Below are positions 34,828-43,365 of a stretch of 64,000 bases of DNA, piece by piece. The notes under the pieces were generated by a model. It saw only the letters and a program-made list of their open reading frames with translations, did no database searches and was not told where the DNA came from. The DNA lies in NCBI GenBank assembly GCA_038210495.1, contig JBBQWR010000008.1, positions 1 through 64,000 on the forward strand, read 5' to 3'. Numbering within the stretch: position 1 is the first letter of the stretch; every line of letters starts with the position of its first letter. Source of the DNA: JBBQWR01 sp038210495. GTDB lineage: Bacteria > Planctomycetota > Planctomycetia > Pirellulales > DATAWG01. The position numbers were made by a program, and so were the translations under genes.

Positions 34828-36195
34828 ATGCTCCTGGGTAACGTCGAAACACTATTGCAGCCGTTCGCCAATGGGCTGGGGCTGTATTATCTGTTCCTGG
34901 CGGCGATGAACGCCGTCTGCGCCCTCTATCTGTGGCGCCGCAAAGACGAGCCGGGGCAGGCGATCTTTTGGGTCCTCGTGTCGATGGTGTTCGTGATCAT
35001 GGCCCCGCTGGCGATGAGCGGAAATCCCGAGTGGATGCCGACGCTTCCCAAGTGGATCGTCAGCATGAGCATGCTGCTGAGCGGCAAGACGGGCGCCGTG
35101 TTTTATAGTCTCGGCACGACGGCGGCCTTGGTGATCTTGTATCTCGGTCGGCGATTCTTCGTGCAGCCGATGGTCGCCTGGGCGATGCTCAATATCGCGC
35201 TGTTCGGCATGGGGTTGGCCGTCACCGTCACCGCCGGCGCCGGCGAGACGCAAACGCTCCCCTTCATGGGCATCGTCACCAAGCCGGACAACGTGCCGAT
35301 CGTGGCGCTGGTGTTCTTGCTCGGTTATTTCACTTGGCTGGCGACCGCGAAGGCGGTCAAGAACGACGATCGCCTTCGGCAAGGTCTTCCGCCGCTCGAG
35401 AAACTGGACAACGAAAAGGTGCTCGTCTGGCCGGACCTCGTTTACACCGAAATGATCTGCATGATCGCGGTGACGGCATTGCTGCTGGTCTGGGGAATCG
35501 TGCTCAAGGCCCCGCTGGAATATGCCTCTAGCCCCGTACTCACGCCCAACCCGTCGAAGGCGCCTTGGTACTTTCTCGGATTGCAGGAAATGCTCGTCTA
35601 TTTCGATCCCTGGTATGCCGGGGTCGTGCTGCCGAGTCTGGTCATTTTCGGTTTGATGGCGATTCCATTTCTCGATTTCAACAAGGCGGGCAACGGCTAT
35701 TACACGATCAACGAGCGTAAGTTTAGCTACCTCGTGTTCCAATTTGGCTTTTTGGAACTGTGGGTGACGCTCATCATCTTGGGAACATTCTTGCGGGGTC
35801 CGAACTGGAATTTCTTCGGGCCGTTCGAGACGTGGGACGCTCACAAAGTCGACGTGCTAACGAACGTCGATCTATCGCAATATTTTTGGGTCGGCTGGTT
35901 GCATACGGCGCTACCGAGGGCCGCGCCCGACGCCGGAGCGGCTTCGCAGTTTCTGACGATTCTGTATCGCGAAGCGCCGGGTATCATCCTGGTCCTGTTG
36001 TACTTTATCGTTCTGCCGCCACTCTTGGCGACGACCGTGTTCCGCAAGATGTTCGTCAAGATGGGTTTCGTCCGCTACATGCTGATGGTGATGCTGTTCC
36101 TGTTGATGCTCACGCTGCCGATCAAGATGGTTCTCCGCTGGACGGTGAACTTGAAATACATCATTAGCATTCCGGAATACTTTTTGAATTTTTGA
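34828..36195 (+). CDS. Large polytopic protein containing a cytochrome b C-terminal (subunit IV) domain
   Basis: This 455-residue inner-membrane protein has about ten hydrophobic segments. The first half (1-190) has no family that I recognise; residues ~205-300 carry the cytochrome b C-terminal pattern LTPNPSKAPWYFLGLQEML, DPWYAGVVLPSLVIFGLMAI and FLDFN. After that come additional helices to the end. It probably forms the Qo pocket together with the b6-type subunit. A subunit IV of normal size is about 160 residues, so this is a fusion or expansion. Confidence 0.85.
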   Translation: MLLGNVETLLQPFANGLGLYYLFLAAMNAVCALYLWRRKDEPGQAIFWVLVSMVFVIMAPLAMSGNPEWMPTLPKWIVSMSMLLSGKTGAVFYSLGTTAALVILYLGRRFFVQPMVAWAMLNIALFGMGLAVTVTAGAGETQTLPFMGIVTKPDNVPIVALVFLLGYFTWLATAKAVKNDDRLRQGLPPLEKLDNEKVLVWPDLVYTEMICMIAVTALLLVWGIVLKAPLEYASSPVLTPNPSKAPWYFLGLQEMLVYFDPWYAGVVLPSLVIFGLMAIPFLDFNKAGNGYYTINERKFSYLVFQFGFLELWVTLIILGTFLRGPNWNFFGPFETWDAHKVDVLTNVDLSQYFWVGWLHTALPRAAPDAGAASQFLTILYREAPGIILVLLYFIVLPPLLATTVFRKMFVKMGFVRYMLMVMLFLLMLTLPIKMVLRWTVNLKYIISIPEYFLNF

Positions 36196-36297
36196 AGGAA
36201 GGGATCAGAGGTCAGGACAGAGATTGTTGGCTGCCGACTGAGCAAATCACTAGCCCTGGGCCCCTGATCCCTGTCCCCTATCCGCTAAATCATCTCC

Positions 36298-39200
36298 ATG
36301 CCTGCAAACGAACAAACTTGGCGCAACCCGAAGCTGATGCATCTGGTGTTCGCCATATCGGCGATCGCCATGCTGATCACGACCATTTGGATGATGGCCG
36401 ACGATCACAATCGGCCCTGGAAAGACTATCAGCGAACGTTCCACAGCCTTGACGTTAGCACCACGCGATGGCGGGCCGAGGAGCAAGATTCGGCCGACTA
36501 CGAGCAGAAGCTCCGCGCGCTCGAAGCTGCGGCGAGCGCCGCCAAGCACGAGTTCACGGCGAGCGACGCGGCCGCCGTGGATAAATTCTTCGACAAGTAC
36601 GAGCGTGCGGAAACCCATTTTTTCAAGGCCGCCGCGACTTATAACCGGGAAAACGATTTCACGGCGCCGTATTCCATCAAGGAGCAAAAGGCCATTCGCA
36701 GCCAAGCCGGCGAGTTGGCCAACGAATCCGAAGCCGCGGAAAAACTGGCCACGGAAAAACCGCCCACTGCGGATAAGGCTGCCGAGCGGACGGCGCAGGA
36801 ACAAGTTCGCGCGGACCGCCAAAACCTGCTCGAGCAGCTCGACAAAGTCCTCGTGCCGCTCCGGTTCCGCGAAGATTTACTCACGCGAGAGTTGAAAGAC
36901 AAGAAAGCCTACTTCGGCGAGTCGCAGTCTCGTTTCGACCAAGCCGTCGGTCGCGACGCATCGCCCGAGGAACTCAAGAGATTGCAGGACAAAGCGGATG
37001 AAAACAAGAAACGGGTCGCCGAATCGACGGACCTGAATCAGCAAACAGTCGAAGAGCGGAAGACGCTTGAAGCCTCGATCAAGGAATTCACGTCGCGCGA
37101 AGACGCAGCCACCAAGAAGCTGGCCGATCATAAGATGAACATCGACCAGCTACATAAAGCGGCGGACGAACGCGCCTCGAATTTTGGCAAGGGCCTGTTG
37201 GAATCGCCGATCCTCGATGCGTTCAACAGCCCATTGAAAATCGAAAATCGCTGGTTGCCGCAGCTTCCGTGGAACAACAACTTTCGCGACGTGGCCAGAT
37301 TCGATCGTTGTGAGACGTGCCATCAAGGAATGGAGCGTTCAGCGCCCGGCGCGCCGACGTTGCCGGCCTACCCGCCCAATAGTAACTTGACGGTAGACCT
37401 GTCGACGCCCCCGCGACCCAAGCCGGGGACGAGCGAAAATGGTCAAGAAAAATCGGACGAAGAACCGATCAAACGCGTGAAGGCGATCTTTGGGCTGGCG
37501 CTGGCGCCGGGCGTATTTAGCTCGAACGATGTGACCGTGGCGGCCGTTTATCCGCCCCAATATGTCGCCGATTCCGATGCCGCAAACACGGCCGACGCCG
37601 CCAAACTAGGGGCTGCGGCTGCCGACAGCTCCGCCAAAACGCCGAGCGATTCGGCAAGCGGCGCCGAGAAAGACAGCAAGGCGATTCTCGTTCCGACCCG
37701 CGCTGCATCGGCCGGTTTGGTCGGCGGCGACGTGATCGAGGCGATCAACGGCGCGGCGGTTCACACGCTGGCCGCCGCACGAGGCATGCTCCTCGATCCG
37801 GTGAACTGGGGCGATAAGGACAAACCGCGGCCGATCCGGCTGTCGATCCGCCGCGGCGTTCCGCAACCGTTCACCAGCCATCCGCGGCTTGATTTATTCG
37901 TCGGTTCGCTCAGCCCTCACCCGGTCGCGAAATTCGGCTGTACGGCCTGCCATGGTGGCCAGGGCAGCGCGACCTCGTTCAAATGGTCGTCGCATTCGCC
38001 GAACAATATCGTGCAGGGCGAAAAATGGTCTCGCGATCACGAGTGGTTCAATAACGAGAACTGGACCTACCCGATGTTCCCCAAGCGGTTCGCCGAGAGC
38101 GCCTGCTTGAAGTGTCACCACGAGGTTGTCGATCTGGAGGCGAGCCACGAATTTCCCGATCCCCCCGCGCCGAAGCTGGTCGACGGTTATGAAACAATTC
38201 GCCGCTACGGCTGCTTCGGGTGCCATGAGATCAATGGCTACGACGGCCCGAATCGCCGCGTTGGGCCCGACGTTCGGCTCGAACCGAACTATGCGCCGGT
38301 CGCCGCGCAACTGCTGGCCGACAAGGCGAATCTCGAAAAGCTGAGCAAGGACGCGGTCGGCTGGGCTCGGGAAGTCGTGGCTCGACCAGAGAACGACGTC
38401 GCTCGCCGCCGGCTTTTGGAAGTCGTGGGCGCCGACGCAAAAGCCAAGACACCCACGATGCACGACTCGCGGCGGCTCGAAGGAGTGCTAAAGGACTCCG
38501 AGATGCCAGGCGCCCTGCGAAAAGTCGGGCCGAGCCTGCGGCACGTCGGCAGCAAGCTCAGCTTTGCTTTCATGACCGACTGGATCAACAACCCGCAAGA
38601 CTTCCGCCCCGACACGCGGATGCCGCGATTCTTCGGCCTCTGGGATCACCTTGACGGCAGTGGTCTGGAAGAGGCCCAGAGGTATGAGCCGGTCGAGATT
38701 CGCGCAATCACCGAGTTCTTGCTCAAGTCGAGCCAACCGTTTGAATACGCGGCGGGCTATGATGACAAAGTCAACCCTGCTGCTCTCAAGCGCGGAAAGA
38801 AACTTTTCGCGACTCGCGGTTGTCTCGCCTGCCACCAGCACGCCGACTTCAAGAAAGAAAACGCCGCCGAGTGGCAGCCCCTGGTCGACAAAGACCCGGC
38901 TGATCTCAAGGGCAAAGACTATCCGCTGACCAAGGCCACGCAGGGTCCAGATCTGTCGCGGATTGGCGCCAAGCTCTCGATGAGCACGGACGGACGCAAT
39001 TGGCTCGACAGCTGGGTTCGCGAGCCCAGCCGATATCATGCCCGAACGCTGATGCCCAATCTGTTCCTCGAAACGACGACCGACGCCGAGGGCAAATCGA
39101 CCGATCCCGCGGCCGATGTGACCGAATATTTGATGAGTTCGCAGCAAGATTGGAAGCCCGATTCCAAATATGTGCTCACCCGCCAGTTGACGGCGGCGGA

Positions 39201-41160
39201 CGAGCAAAGTTTGGCCGATTTGGCTCTGCTCTACTTGGCCGAGAAATTTCCGGGCGAGAAAGCCCAGGAATATCTGCGATACGGTATTCCGGCGTCGCAG
39301 GCGAATGTGGTCGTGGGAGACGAAGCGGCGCTCGTGAATCCAAAACGTGGCAAATCGACGGACGATCTGACTGCCGAAAAAGCCGATCGGCCCGAGACGT
39401 CTGACCACAAAACCGAGCGAATCGCTCGGCTGACCGAATATGTCGGCCGACGGTCGATCGGCAAGTACGGATGCTTTGGGTGCCACGATATTCCTGGCTA
39501 CGAAGACGCCAAACCGATCGGCACGGCGCTAGCCGACTGGGGCCGCAAATTGCCGTCGCGACTGGCGTTCGAGCAGATCGCCGAGTACGTGACGCACTAT
39601 CCGAACGGATTGCCGCATGGCGAGCCGAAATCGAACCAGCGTGCGACGGACGCCAAAGCCCACGGCGGCGCAGCGCCACATAAGGCCGAAGACACCGCGA
39701 GCGAAGAATCTAAATTCTCCTGGGAAAGTTTGCCGCCGAACGTGGCGTTTTTTACGGAGAAGCTACTTGGCGACGAGCGCGAGGGGTTCTTGTGGCAGAA
39801 ACTTCGCGAGCCGCGCAGCTACGATTTCCGCAAGACGGAAAATAAGAAGTACAACGAACGACTGCGGATGCCCAAATTCCACTTCGCCGTTGAAGAGAAG
39901 CAAAACCTCGACAAGATCGAGCAAGTCATGACGTTCGTGCTAGGGCTGGTCGCCGAGCCGCCCCCGACGGCGTTCGTCAACCATCCGAGCGGATCGAAAG
40001 AAGCGATTTACGCCGGCCGCAAGGTTTTGGAAAAGTACAACTGCGCGGGCTGTCACATGCTCGAAATGGAGCGGTGGGATCTCGAATTCAAATCGGCCAA
40101 GACCGACTTCGGCCCGGCGCCCGACTCGCCGGATTTCGCCTTCGCCAAGCCGCATTTTACATCAAAAGAAATCGACGACTCGAAGGTCACCGATCGGCGC
40201 GGCATTCAAAAAGCCACGCTGATCGGCATGCCGCGGGCCAAGCTGAATGGCGCTCCCGAGATCGGCGAGAATACGGACGAAGAAACCAATATCACGACCG
40301 TGGCCTGCACGTTCATGCCGTTCCAGCCGGCGGTGGTCGGTGGCGACGCCCGGTCGGTGGGCAAGAACATCGACATTCCGCTGGCGTCGATCGTGCGCAG
40401 GTATCCGGCTCGCGGCGGCGATCTGGCCCGGTTCGCGTTGCCGATCGTCGTGGCCGACGAGCCGACTTATAAAGAGAAGCCGAACGAGGCCTGGGGCTGG
40501 CTTCCACCGCCACTGATCGGCGAGGGGCGCAAGGTGCAGAGCGGCTGGCTGCACGACTTCCTCCTCAATCCGTTTTCGATACGCCCGGCGGCCGTCCTGC
40601 GCATGCCGAAGTTCAATATGTCGTCGGCCGAGGCGAGCAAGCTGGTCGCCTATTTCGCCGCGATCGATGGCGCCGAGTATCCCTACGAATACGATCCGCG
40701 GGCGACGGGCGAGGGACTGGAGACCAAGGAGCAGGAGCACGGCGGCAAGTACCTGGAGAGCGCGCTGGGGATCGTCACCGACAATCAGTTCTGCATCAAG
40801 TGTCACAAGGTCGGCGACTTCTCGCCGACCGGCACCCCGCGGGCGATGGCGCCGAGGCTCGATCAGGTACATTCGCGATTGCGGCCCGAATATGCCCATC
40901 GCTGGATCGCCAATCCGCCGGAGATTTTGCCGTATACCGGGATGCCCGTGAATTTCCCGCCGCCGCCGGCCAAGACCGTCGCGCAGGATTTGTTCAAAGG
41001 GACGAGCGAGCAGCAAATCGACGGGCTGGTGGATTTGCTGATGAATTTCGACCGATTCGCTCAGACGCAGATGTCGATCAAGGCTCGCGTGAAGCCGGCG
41101 CCGGCCGGCGCCGCCGCCAATGCCAGCGACGCGAAGAAGCCGGCCGATGAGGAAAAGTAG
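36298..41160 (+). CDS. Octaheme cytochrome c with PDZ-like segment
   Basis: This protein has 1620 residues. It has one N-terminal membrane anchor (about 13-31), a long charged coiled-coil-like region (about 55-300), then eight CxxCH heme motifs: CETCH 338, CTACH 548, CLKCH 603, CFGCH 639, CLACH 842, CFGCH 1059, CAGCH 1249 and CIKCH 1499. A PDZ-like segment (SAGLVGGDVIEAINGAAVHT) lies between hemes 1 and 2 at about 470-500. It should face the periplasm and take electrons from the bc complex, replacing cytochrome c1/f. It is the largest gene in the block and directly follows the cytochrome b genes. The overall architecture matches no protein I can name. Confidence 0.88.
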   Translation: MPANEQTWRNPKLMHLVFAISAIAMLITTIWMMADDHNRPWKDYQRTFHSLDVSTTRWRAEEQDSADYEQKLRALEAAASAAKHEFTASDAAAVDKFFDKYERAETHFFKAAATYNRENDFTAPYSIKEQKAIRSQAGELANESEAAEKLATEKPPTADKAAERTAQEQVRADRQNLLEQLDKVLVPLRFREDLLTRELKDKKAYFGESQSRFDQAVGRDASPEELKRLQDKADENKKRVAESTDLNQQTVEERKTLEASIKEFTSREDAATKKLADHKMNIDQLHKAADERASNFGKGLLESPILDAFNSPLKIENRWLPQLPWNNNFRDVARFDRCETCHQGMERSAPGAPTLPAYPPNSNLTVDLSTPPRPKPGTSENGQEKSDEEPIKRVKAIFGLALAPGVFSSNDVTVAAVYPPQYVADSDAANTADAAKLGAAAADSSAKTPSDSASGAEKDSKAILVPTRAASAGLVGGDVIEAINGAAVHTLAAARGMLLDPVNWGDKDKPRPIRLSIRRGVPQPFTSHPRLDLFVGSLSPHPVAKFGCTACHGGQGSATSFKWSSHSPNNIVQGEKWSRDHEWFNNENWTYPMFPKRFAESACLKCHHEVVDLEASHEFPDPPAPKLVDGYETIRRYGCFGCHEINGYDGPNRRVGPDVRLEPNYAPVAAQLLADKANLEKLSKDAVGWAREVVARPENDVARRRLLEVVGADAKAKTPTMHDSRRLEGVLKDSEMPGALRKVGPSLRHVGSKLSFAFMTDWINNPQDFRPDTRMPRFFGLWDHLDGSGLEEAQRYEPVEIRAITEFLLKSSQPFEYAAGYDDKVNPAALKRGKKLFATRGCLACHQHADFKKENAAEWQPLVDKDPADLKGKDYPLTKATQGPDLSRIGAKLSMSTDGRNWLDSWVREPSRYHARTLMPNLFLETTTDAEGKSTDPAADVTEYLMSSQQDWKPDSKYVLTRQLTAADEQSLADLALLYLAEKFPGEKAQEYLRYGIPASQANVVVGDEAALVNPKRGKSTDDLTAEKADRPETSDHKTERIARLTEYVGRRSIGKYGCFGCHDIPGYEDAKPIGTALADWGRKLPSRLAFEQIAEYVTHYPNGLPHGEPKSNQRATDAKAHGGAAPHKAEDTASEESKFSWESLPPNVAFFTEKLLGDEREGFLWQKLREPRSYDFRKTENKKYNERLRMPKFHFAVEEKQNLDKIEQVMTFVLGLVAEPPPTAFVNHPSGSKEAIYAGRKVLEKYNCAGCHMLEMERWDLEFKSAKTDFGPAPDSPDFAFAKPHFTSKEIDDSKVTDRRGIQKATLIGMPRAKLNGAPEIGENTDEETNITTVACTFMPFQPAVVGGDARSVGKNIDIPLASIVRRYPARGGDLARFALPIVVADEPTYKEKPNEAWGWLPPPLIGEGRKVQSGWLHDFLLNPFSIRPAAVLRMPKFNMSSAEASKLVAYFAAIDGAEYPYEYDPRATGEGLETKEQEHGGKYLESALGIVTDNQFCIKCHKVGDFSPTGTPRAMAPRLDQVHSRLRPEYAHRWIANPPEILPYTGMPVNFPPPPAKTVAQDLFKGTSEQQIDGLVDLLMNFDRFAQTQMSIKARVKPAPAGAAANASDAKKPADEEK

Positions 41161-41449
41161 CTCAGGCTTCCAGCCTAAGAATTAGTGCTGAGTCAATTGA
41201 GAAGTCTAACGTGCAGCGCTCGGAAGGATCGAGCGGTGGTGAACGAACCGACAATGATTTATACTTCCCAGAACGAGATTTCCCACCTAGGGCGGCTTGC
41301 TGCCTCGCGGCGCCACGGCGCGCCCGCGGGGGGCGAGGCACGCCAACTCCATCCCACCTTTTGCTCGGCCCGTTTGGCGGTCGAGCGCAACTGTTTTCCC
41401 ATCCTCGGCCGATCGGCCGCTAGGTTGTGAAACAAGGAGACGACCCACC

Positions 41450-42244
41450 ATGTCCGCACCGATCAATGTATTCCGCTTGAATGTTCTGGCCGGCTTGATT
41501 TCAGCCGCCGCTGTGTGCTGTATCGCAAGTAGCGCCACCGCCGCCGAATGGGGTTCGCTCAAAGGACATTTCCTTTACGCGGGCGATGCGCCCACCGCCG
41601 CCAAGATCGACGTGACGAAGGACCAAGAAACTTGCGGCGACAAGAACTTGATGAACGAGGAACTAGTCGTCGCCAAAGACAAGAGCCTGGCGAACGTCAT
41701 GATTTGGTGCAAAAGCAAGGTGAAGGTCAATCCCGAGTACGAAAAGACGGCCGCCGACACGGTTACGATGGATAACAAGGGCTGCCGATTCGAACCGCAT
41801 GTGCTCGGCATCCGCGTCGGCCAGACGCTCTCGCTGAAGAACTCCGACCCAGTCGCGCACAATAGCAACGTGGTCGGCAAGAACATTCAGACCAATCCAC
41901 TGATTCCGCCGGCGACCACGTCGGAAGTCAAAATCGAAGGGCCGGAGACCGTGCCTGCGCTAGTGAGTTGCAACATCCATCCGTGGATGAAGGGCCGGCT
42001 GATGGTTCGCACGAATCCGTATTTTGCCGTCTCCGACGCCAAAGGCAATTTCGAGATTAAGGACCTGCCGGCCGGCGAGTGGGAATTCGTCGTCTACCAC
42101 GAGCGGTCCGGCTATGTGACCGACGCATCGGTCAAAGGAGATAAGGCGACTTGGCCCAAGGGAGTCGTGAAGCTGACGATCGACGGCGGCAAGACGACCG
42201 ATCTGGGCGATATCAAGCTCGGCGCGGCGCAGTTCAATAAGTAA
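41450..42244 (+). CDS. Secreted cupredoxin-like protein (paralogue 1)
   Basis: This 264-residue protein has a signal peptide (about 1-32, cleavage after ATA). Its body contains FEPHVLGIRVGQTLSLKNSD, PVAHNS and VSCNIHPWMKG. The His of AHN with Cys, His and Met of CxxHxxM matches the type-1 copper ligand set of plastocyanin-like domains. A C-terminal strand-rich part (FEIKDLPAGEWEFVVYHE) resembles carboxypeptidase-regulatory-like repeats. It is plausibly a periplasmic electron carrier of this cluster. A good ribosome site (AAGGAGA, 41434-41440) fixes the ATG at 41450. Confidence 0.82.
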   Translation: MSAPINVFRLNVLAGLISAAAVCCIASSATAAEWGSLKGHFLYAGDAPTAAKIDVTKDQETCGDKNLMNEELVVAKDKSLANVMIWCKSKVKVNPEYEKTAADTVTMDNKGCRFEPHVLGIRVGQTLSLKNSDPVAHNSNVVGKNIQTNPLIPPATTSEVKIEGPETVPALVSCNIHPWMKGRLMVRTNPYFAVSDAKGNFEIKDLPAGEWEFVVYHERSGYVTDASVKGDKATWPKGVVKLTIDGGKTTDLGDIKLGAAQFNK

Positions 42245-42256
42245 AACACACCCTCG

Positions 42257-42290
42257 TCGCCGCGGGGGATTCGATCCCCGCGGCGATTTC
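42257..42290 (+). terminator. Strong hairpin between the two cupredoxin-like genes
   Basis: TCGCCGCGGGG (42257-42267) pairs with CCCCGCGGCGA (42276-42286) with an eight-base loop; the tail is only TTTC, so termination may be partial. The GATTCGATC loop is not a tRNA arm, since no acceptor or anticodon stem flanks it. Confidence 0.6.
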
Positions 42291-42328
42291 AAATAGGTCG
42301 GAGTGCGAAACGACGCTTCAACGTAATA

Positions 42329-43240
42329 ATGATCAAATCAAAATATCGATTTGCGATTGCACTCTCCTTTTTAGCCGCGCCCCTGATTGCCGGCTGCAGC
42401 TCGCGCGGCTCGCCCGATCCCGAATTCGATGTGACGCAGGTCGATCGGATTCGAGCCGGGCTGACCAGCGCGGTGAGCAAATTGGGCCCGGGCGGGGACT
42501 CCAAGAGTGGCGACAAGGGGCTGGAACTCAAGCGGATCGATGGCTGGGTCACGCTCAAGGGTCGCTTTAAGCTTGATGGCGCGCCGCGCGATCAGGCCAA
42601 GCTCGACATCACCAAGGACAACGCCGTATGCGGCGCCCACCAATTGTTCGACGAATCGCTGGTTGTCGGCAAAGACGGTGGCCTTGCGAATGTCGCCATC
42701 TATGTCCGCACGCCCAAAATCCCGATCAACAAGGACTACGAGAAAGACGCCACGGCTTCGGTCGTGCTCGACAACAAAGGCTGCCGATTCGAACCGCACG
42801 TGCAGCATGTCAGAGTTGGCCAAACTCTCGTCGTGCATAATTCCGATAAAGTCGCCCACAACAGCTCGCTGCAGGGCAAATCGCTCCAGGGCAATCCGCT
42901 GATTCCGCCGGACAGCACGGCCGAATTCAAGATTCAAGCGGCCGAGAAGGATCCCGCGCCCGTTTCGTGCAGTATCCATCCCTGGATGAAAGCTCGAGTC
43001 GTCGCCACGTCGAATCCTTACTGCGCCGTATCGGACAAAGATGGCGTCTTTGAAATCGCGAACTTGCCGGCGGGCGAATTGGAAATCCAAATCTGGCAGG
43101 AGAGCGTCGGTCCACTGGAAGTGAAGAGCGACGACTTGAAGCCGAGCGGGCCGGGCCGGTATATCATCAGCCTCGATCCCGAGAAAGATAAGCCGAAGGA
43201 TCTCAAGGAACTTATCGTGTCGGCGGCGGTGTTTAAATAA
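42329..43240 (+). CDS. Lipoprotein cupredoxin-like protein (paralogue 2)
   Basis: This 303-residue lipoprotein has a signal peptide ending in LIAGCSS, so Cys22 would be acylated. The body repeats the domain of the preceding gene: GCRFEPHVQHVRVGQTLVVH, KVAHNSS, VSCSIHPWMKARVV and FEIANLPAGELEIQIW. The same four putative copper ligands are kept. It differs by the lipid anchor and a 40-residue spacer before the domain. The two are likely a tandem duplication giving one soluble and one membrane-tethered carrier. Confidence 0.82.
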   Translation: MIKSKYRFAIALSFLAAPLIAGCSSRGSPDPEFDVTQVDRIRAGLTSAVSKLGPGGDSKSGDKGLELKRIDGWVTLKGRFKLDGAPRDQAKLDITKDNAVCGAHQLFDESLVVGKDGGLANVAIYVRTPKIPINKDYEKDATASVVLDNKGCRFEPHVQHVRVGQTLVVHNSDKVAHNSSLQGKSLQGNPLIPPDSTAEFKIQAAEKDPAPVSCSIHPWMKARVVATSNPYCAVSDKDGVFEIANLPAGELEIQIWQESVGPLEVKSDDLKPSGPGRYIISLDPEKDKPKDLKELIVSAAVFK

Positions 43241-43269
43241 AATCGCATTCGGATAGAATCGCAGCGCAA

Positions 43270-43310
43270 CCGGGGCTTCGGCGAGGCGCCCCCAGCCCCG
43301 GCCACCCGGG
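43270..43310. repeat. Dispersed intergenic repeat, family P, short copy
   Basis: CCGGGGCTTCGGCGAGGCGC followed by CCCCAGCCCCGGCCACCCGGG. It lies between the lipoprotein and diheme cytochrome genes. Confidence 0.8.
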
Positions 43311-43365
43311 CGCTTTAAATTGATCGTTTAACGGCCATCGAGTCATCTCAATCGCAATTTCATCA

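Noticed and set aside
42257..42290. GATTCGATC loop as a tRNA T-arm
   Set aside because: The stem is 11 bp and no acceptor, D or anticodon stem flanks it; it is a simple hairpin after a gene.
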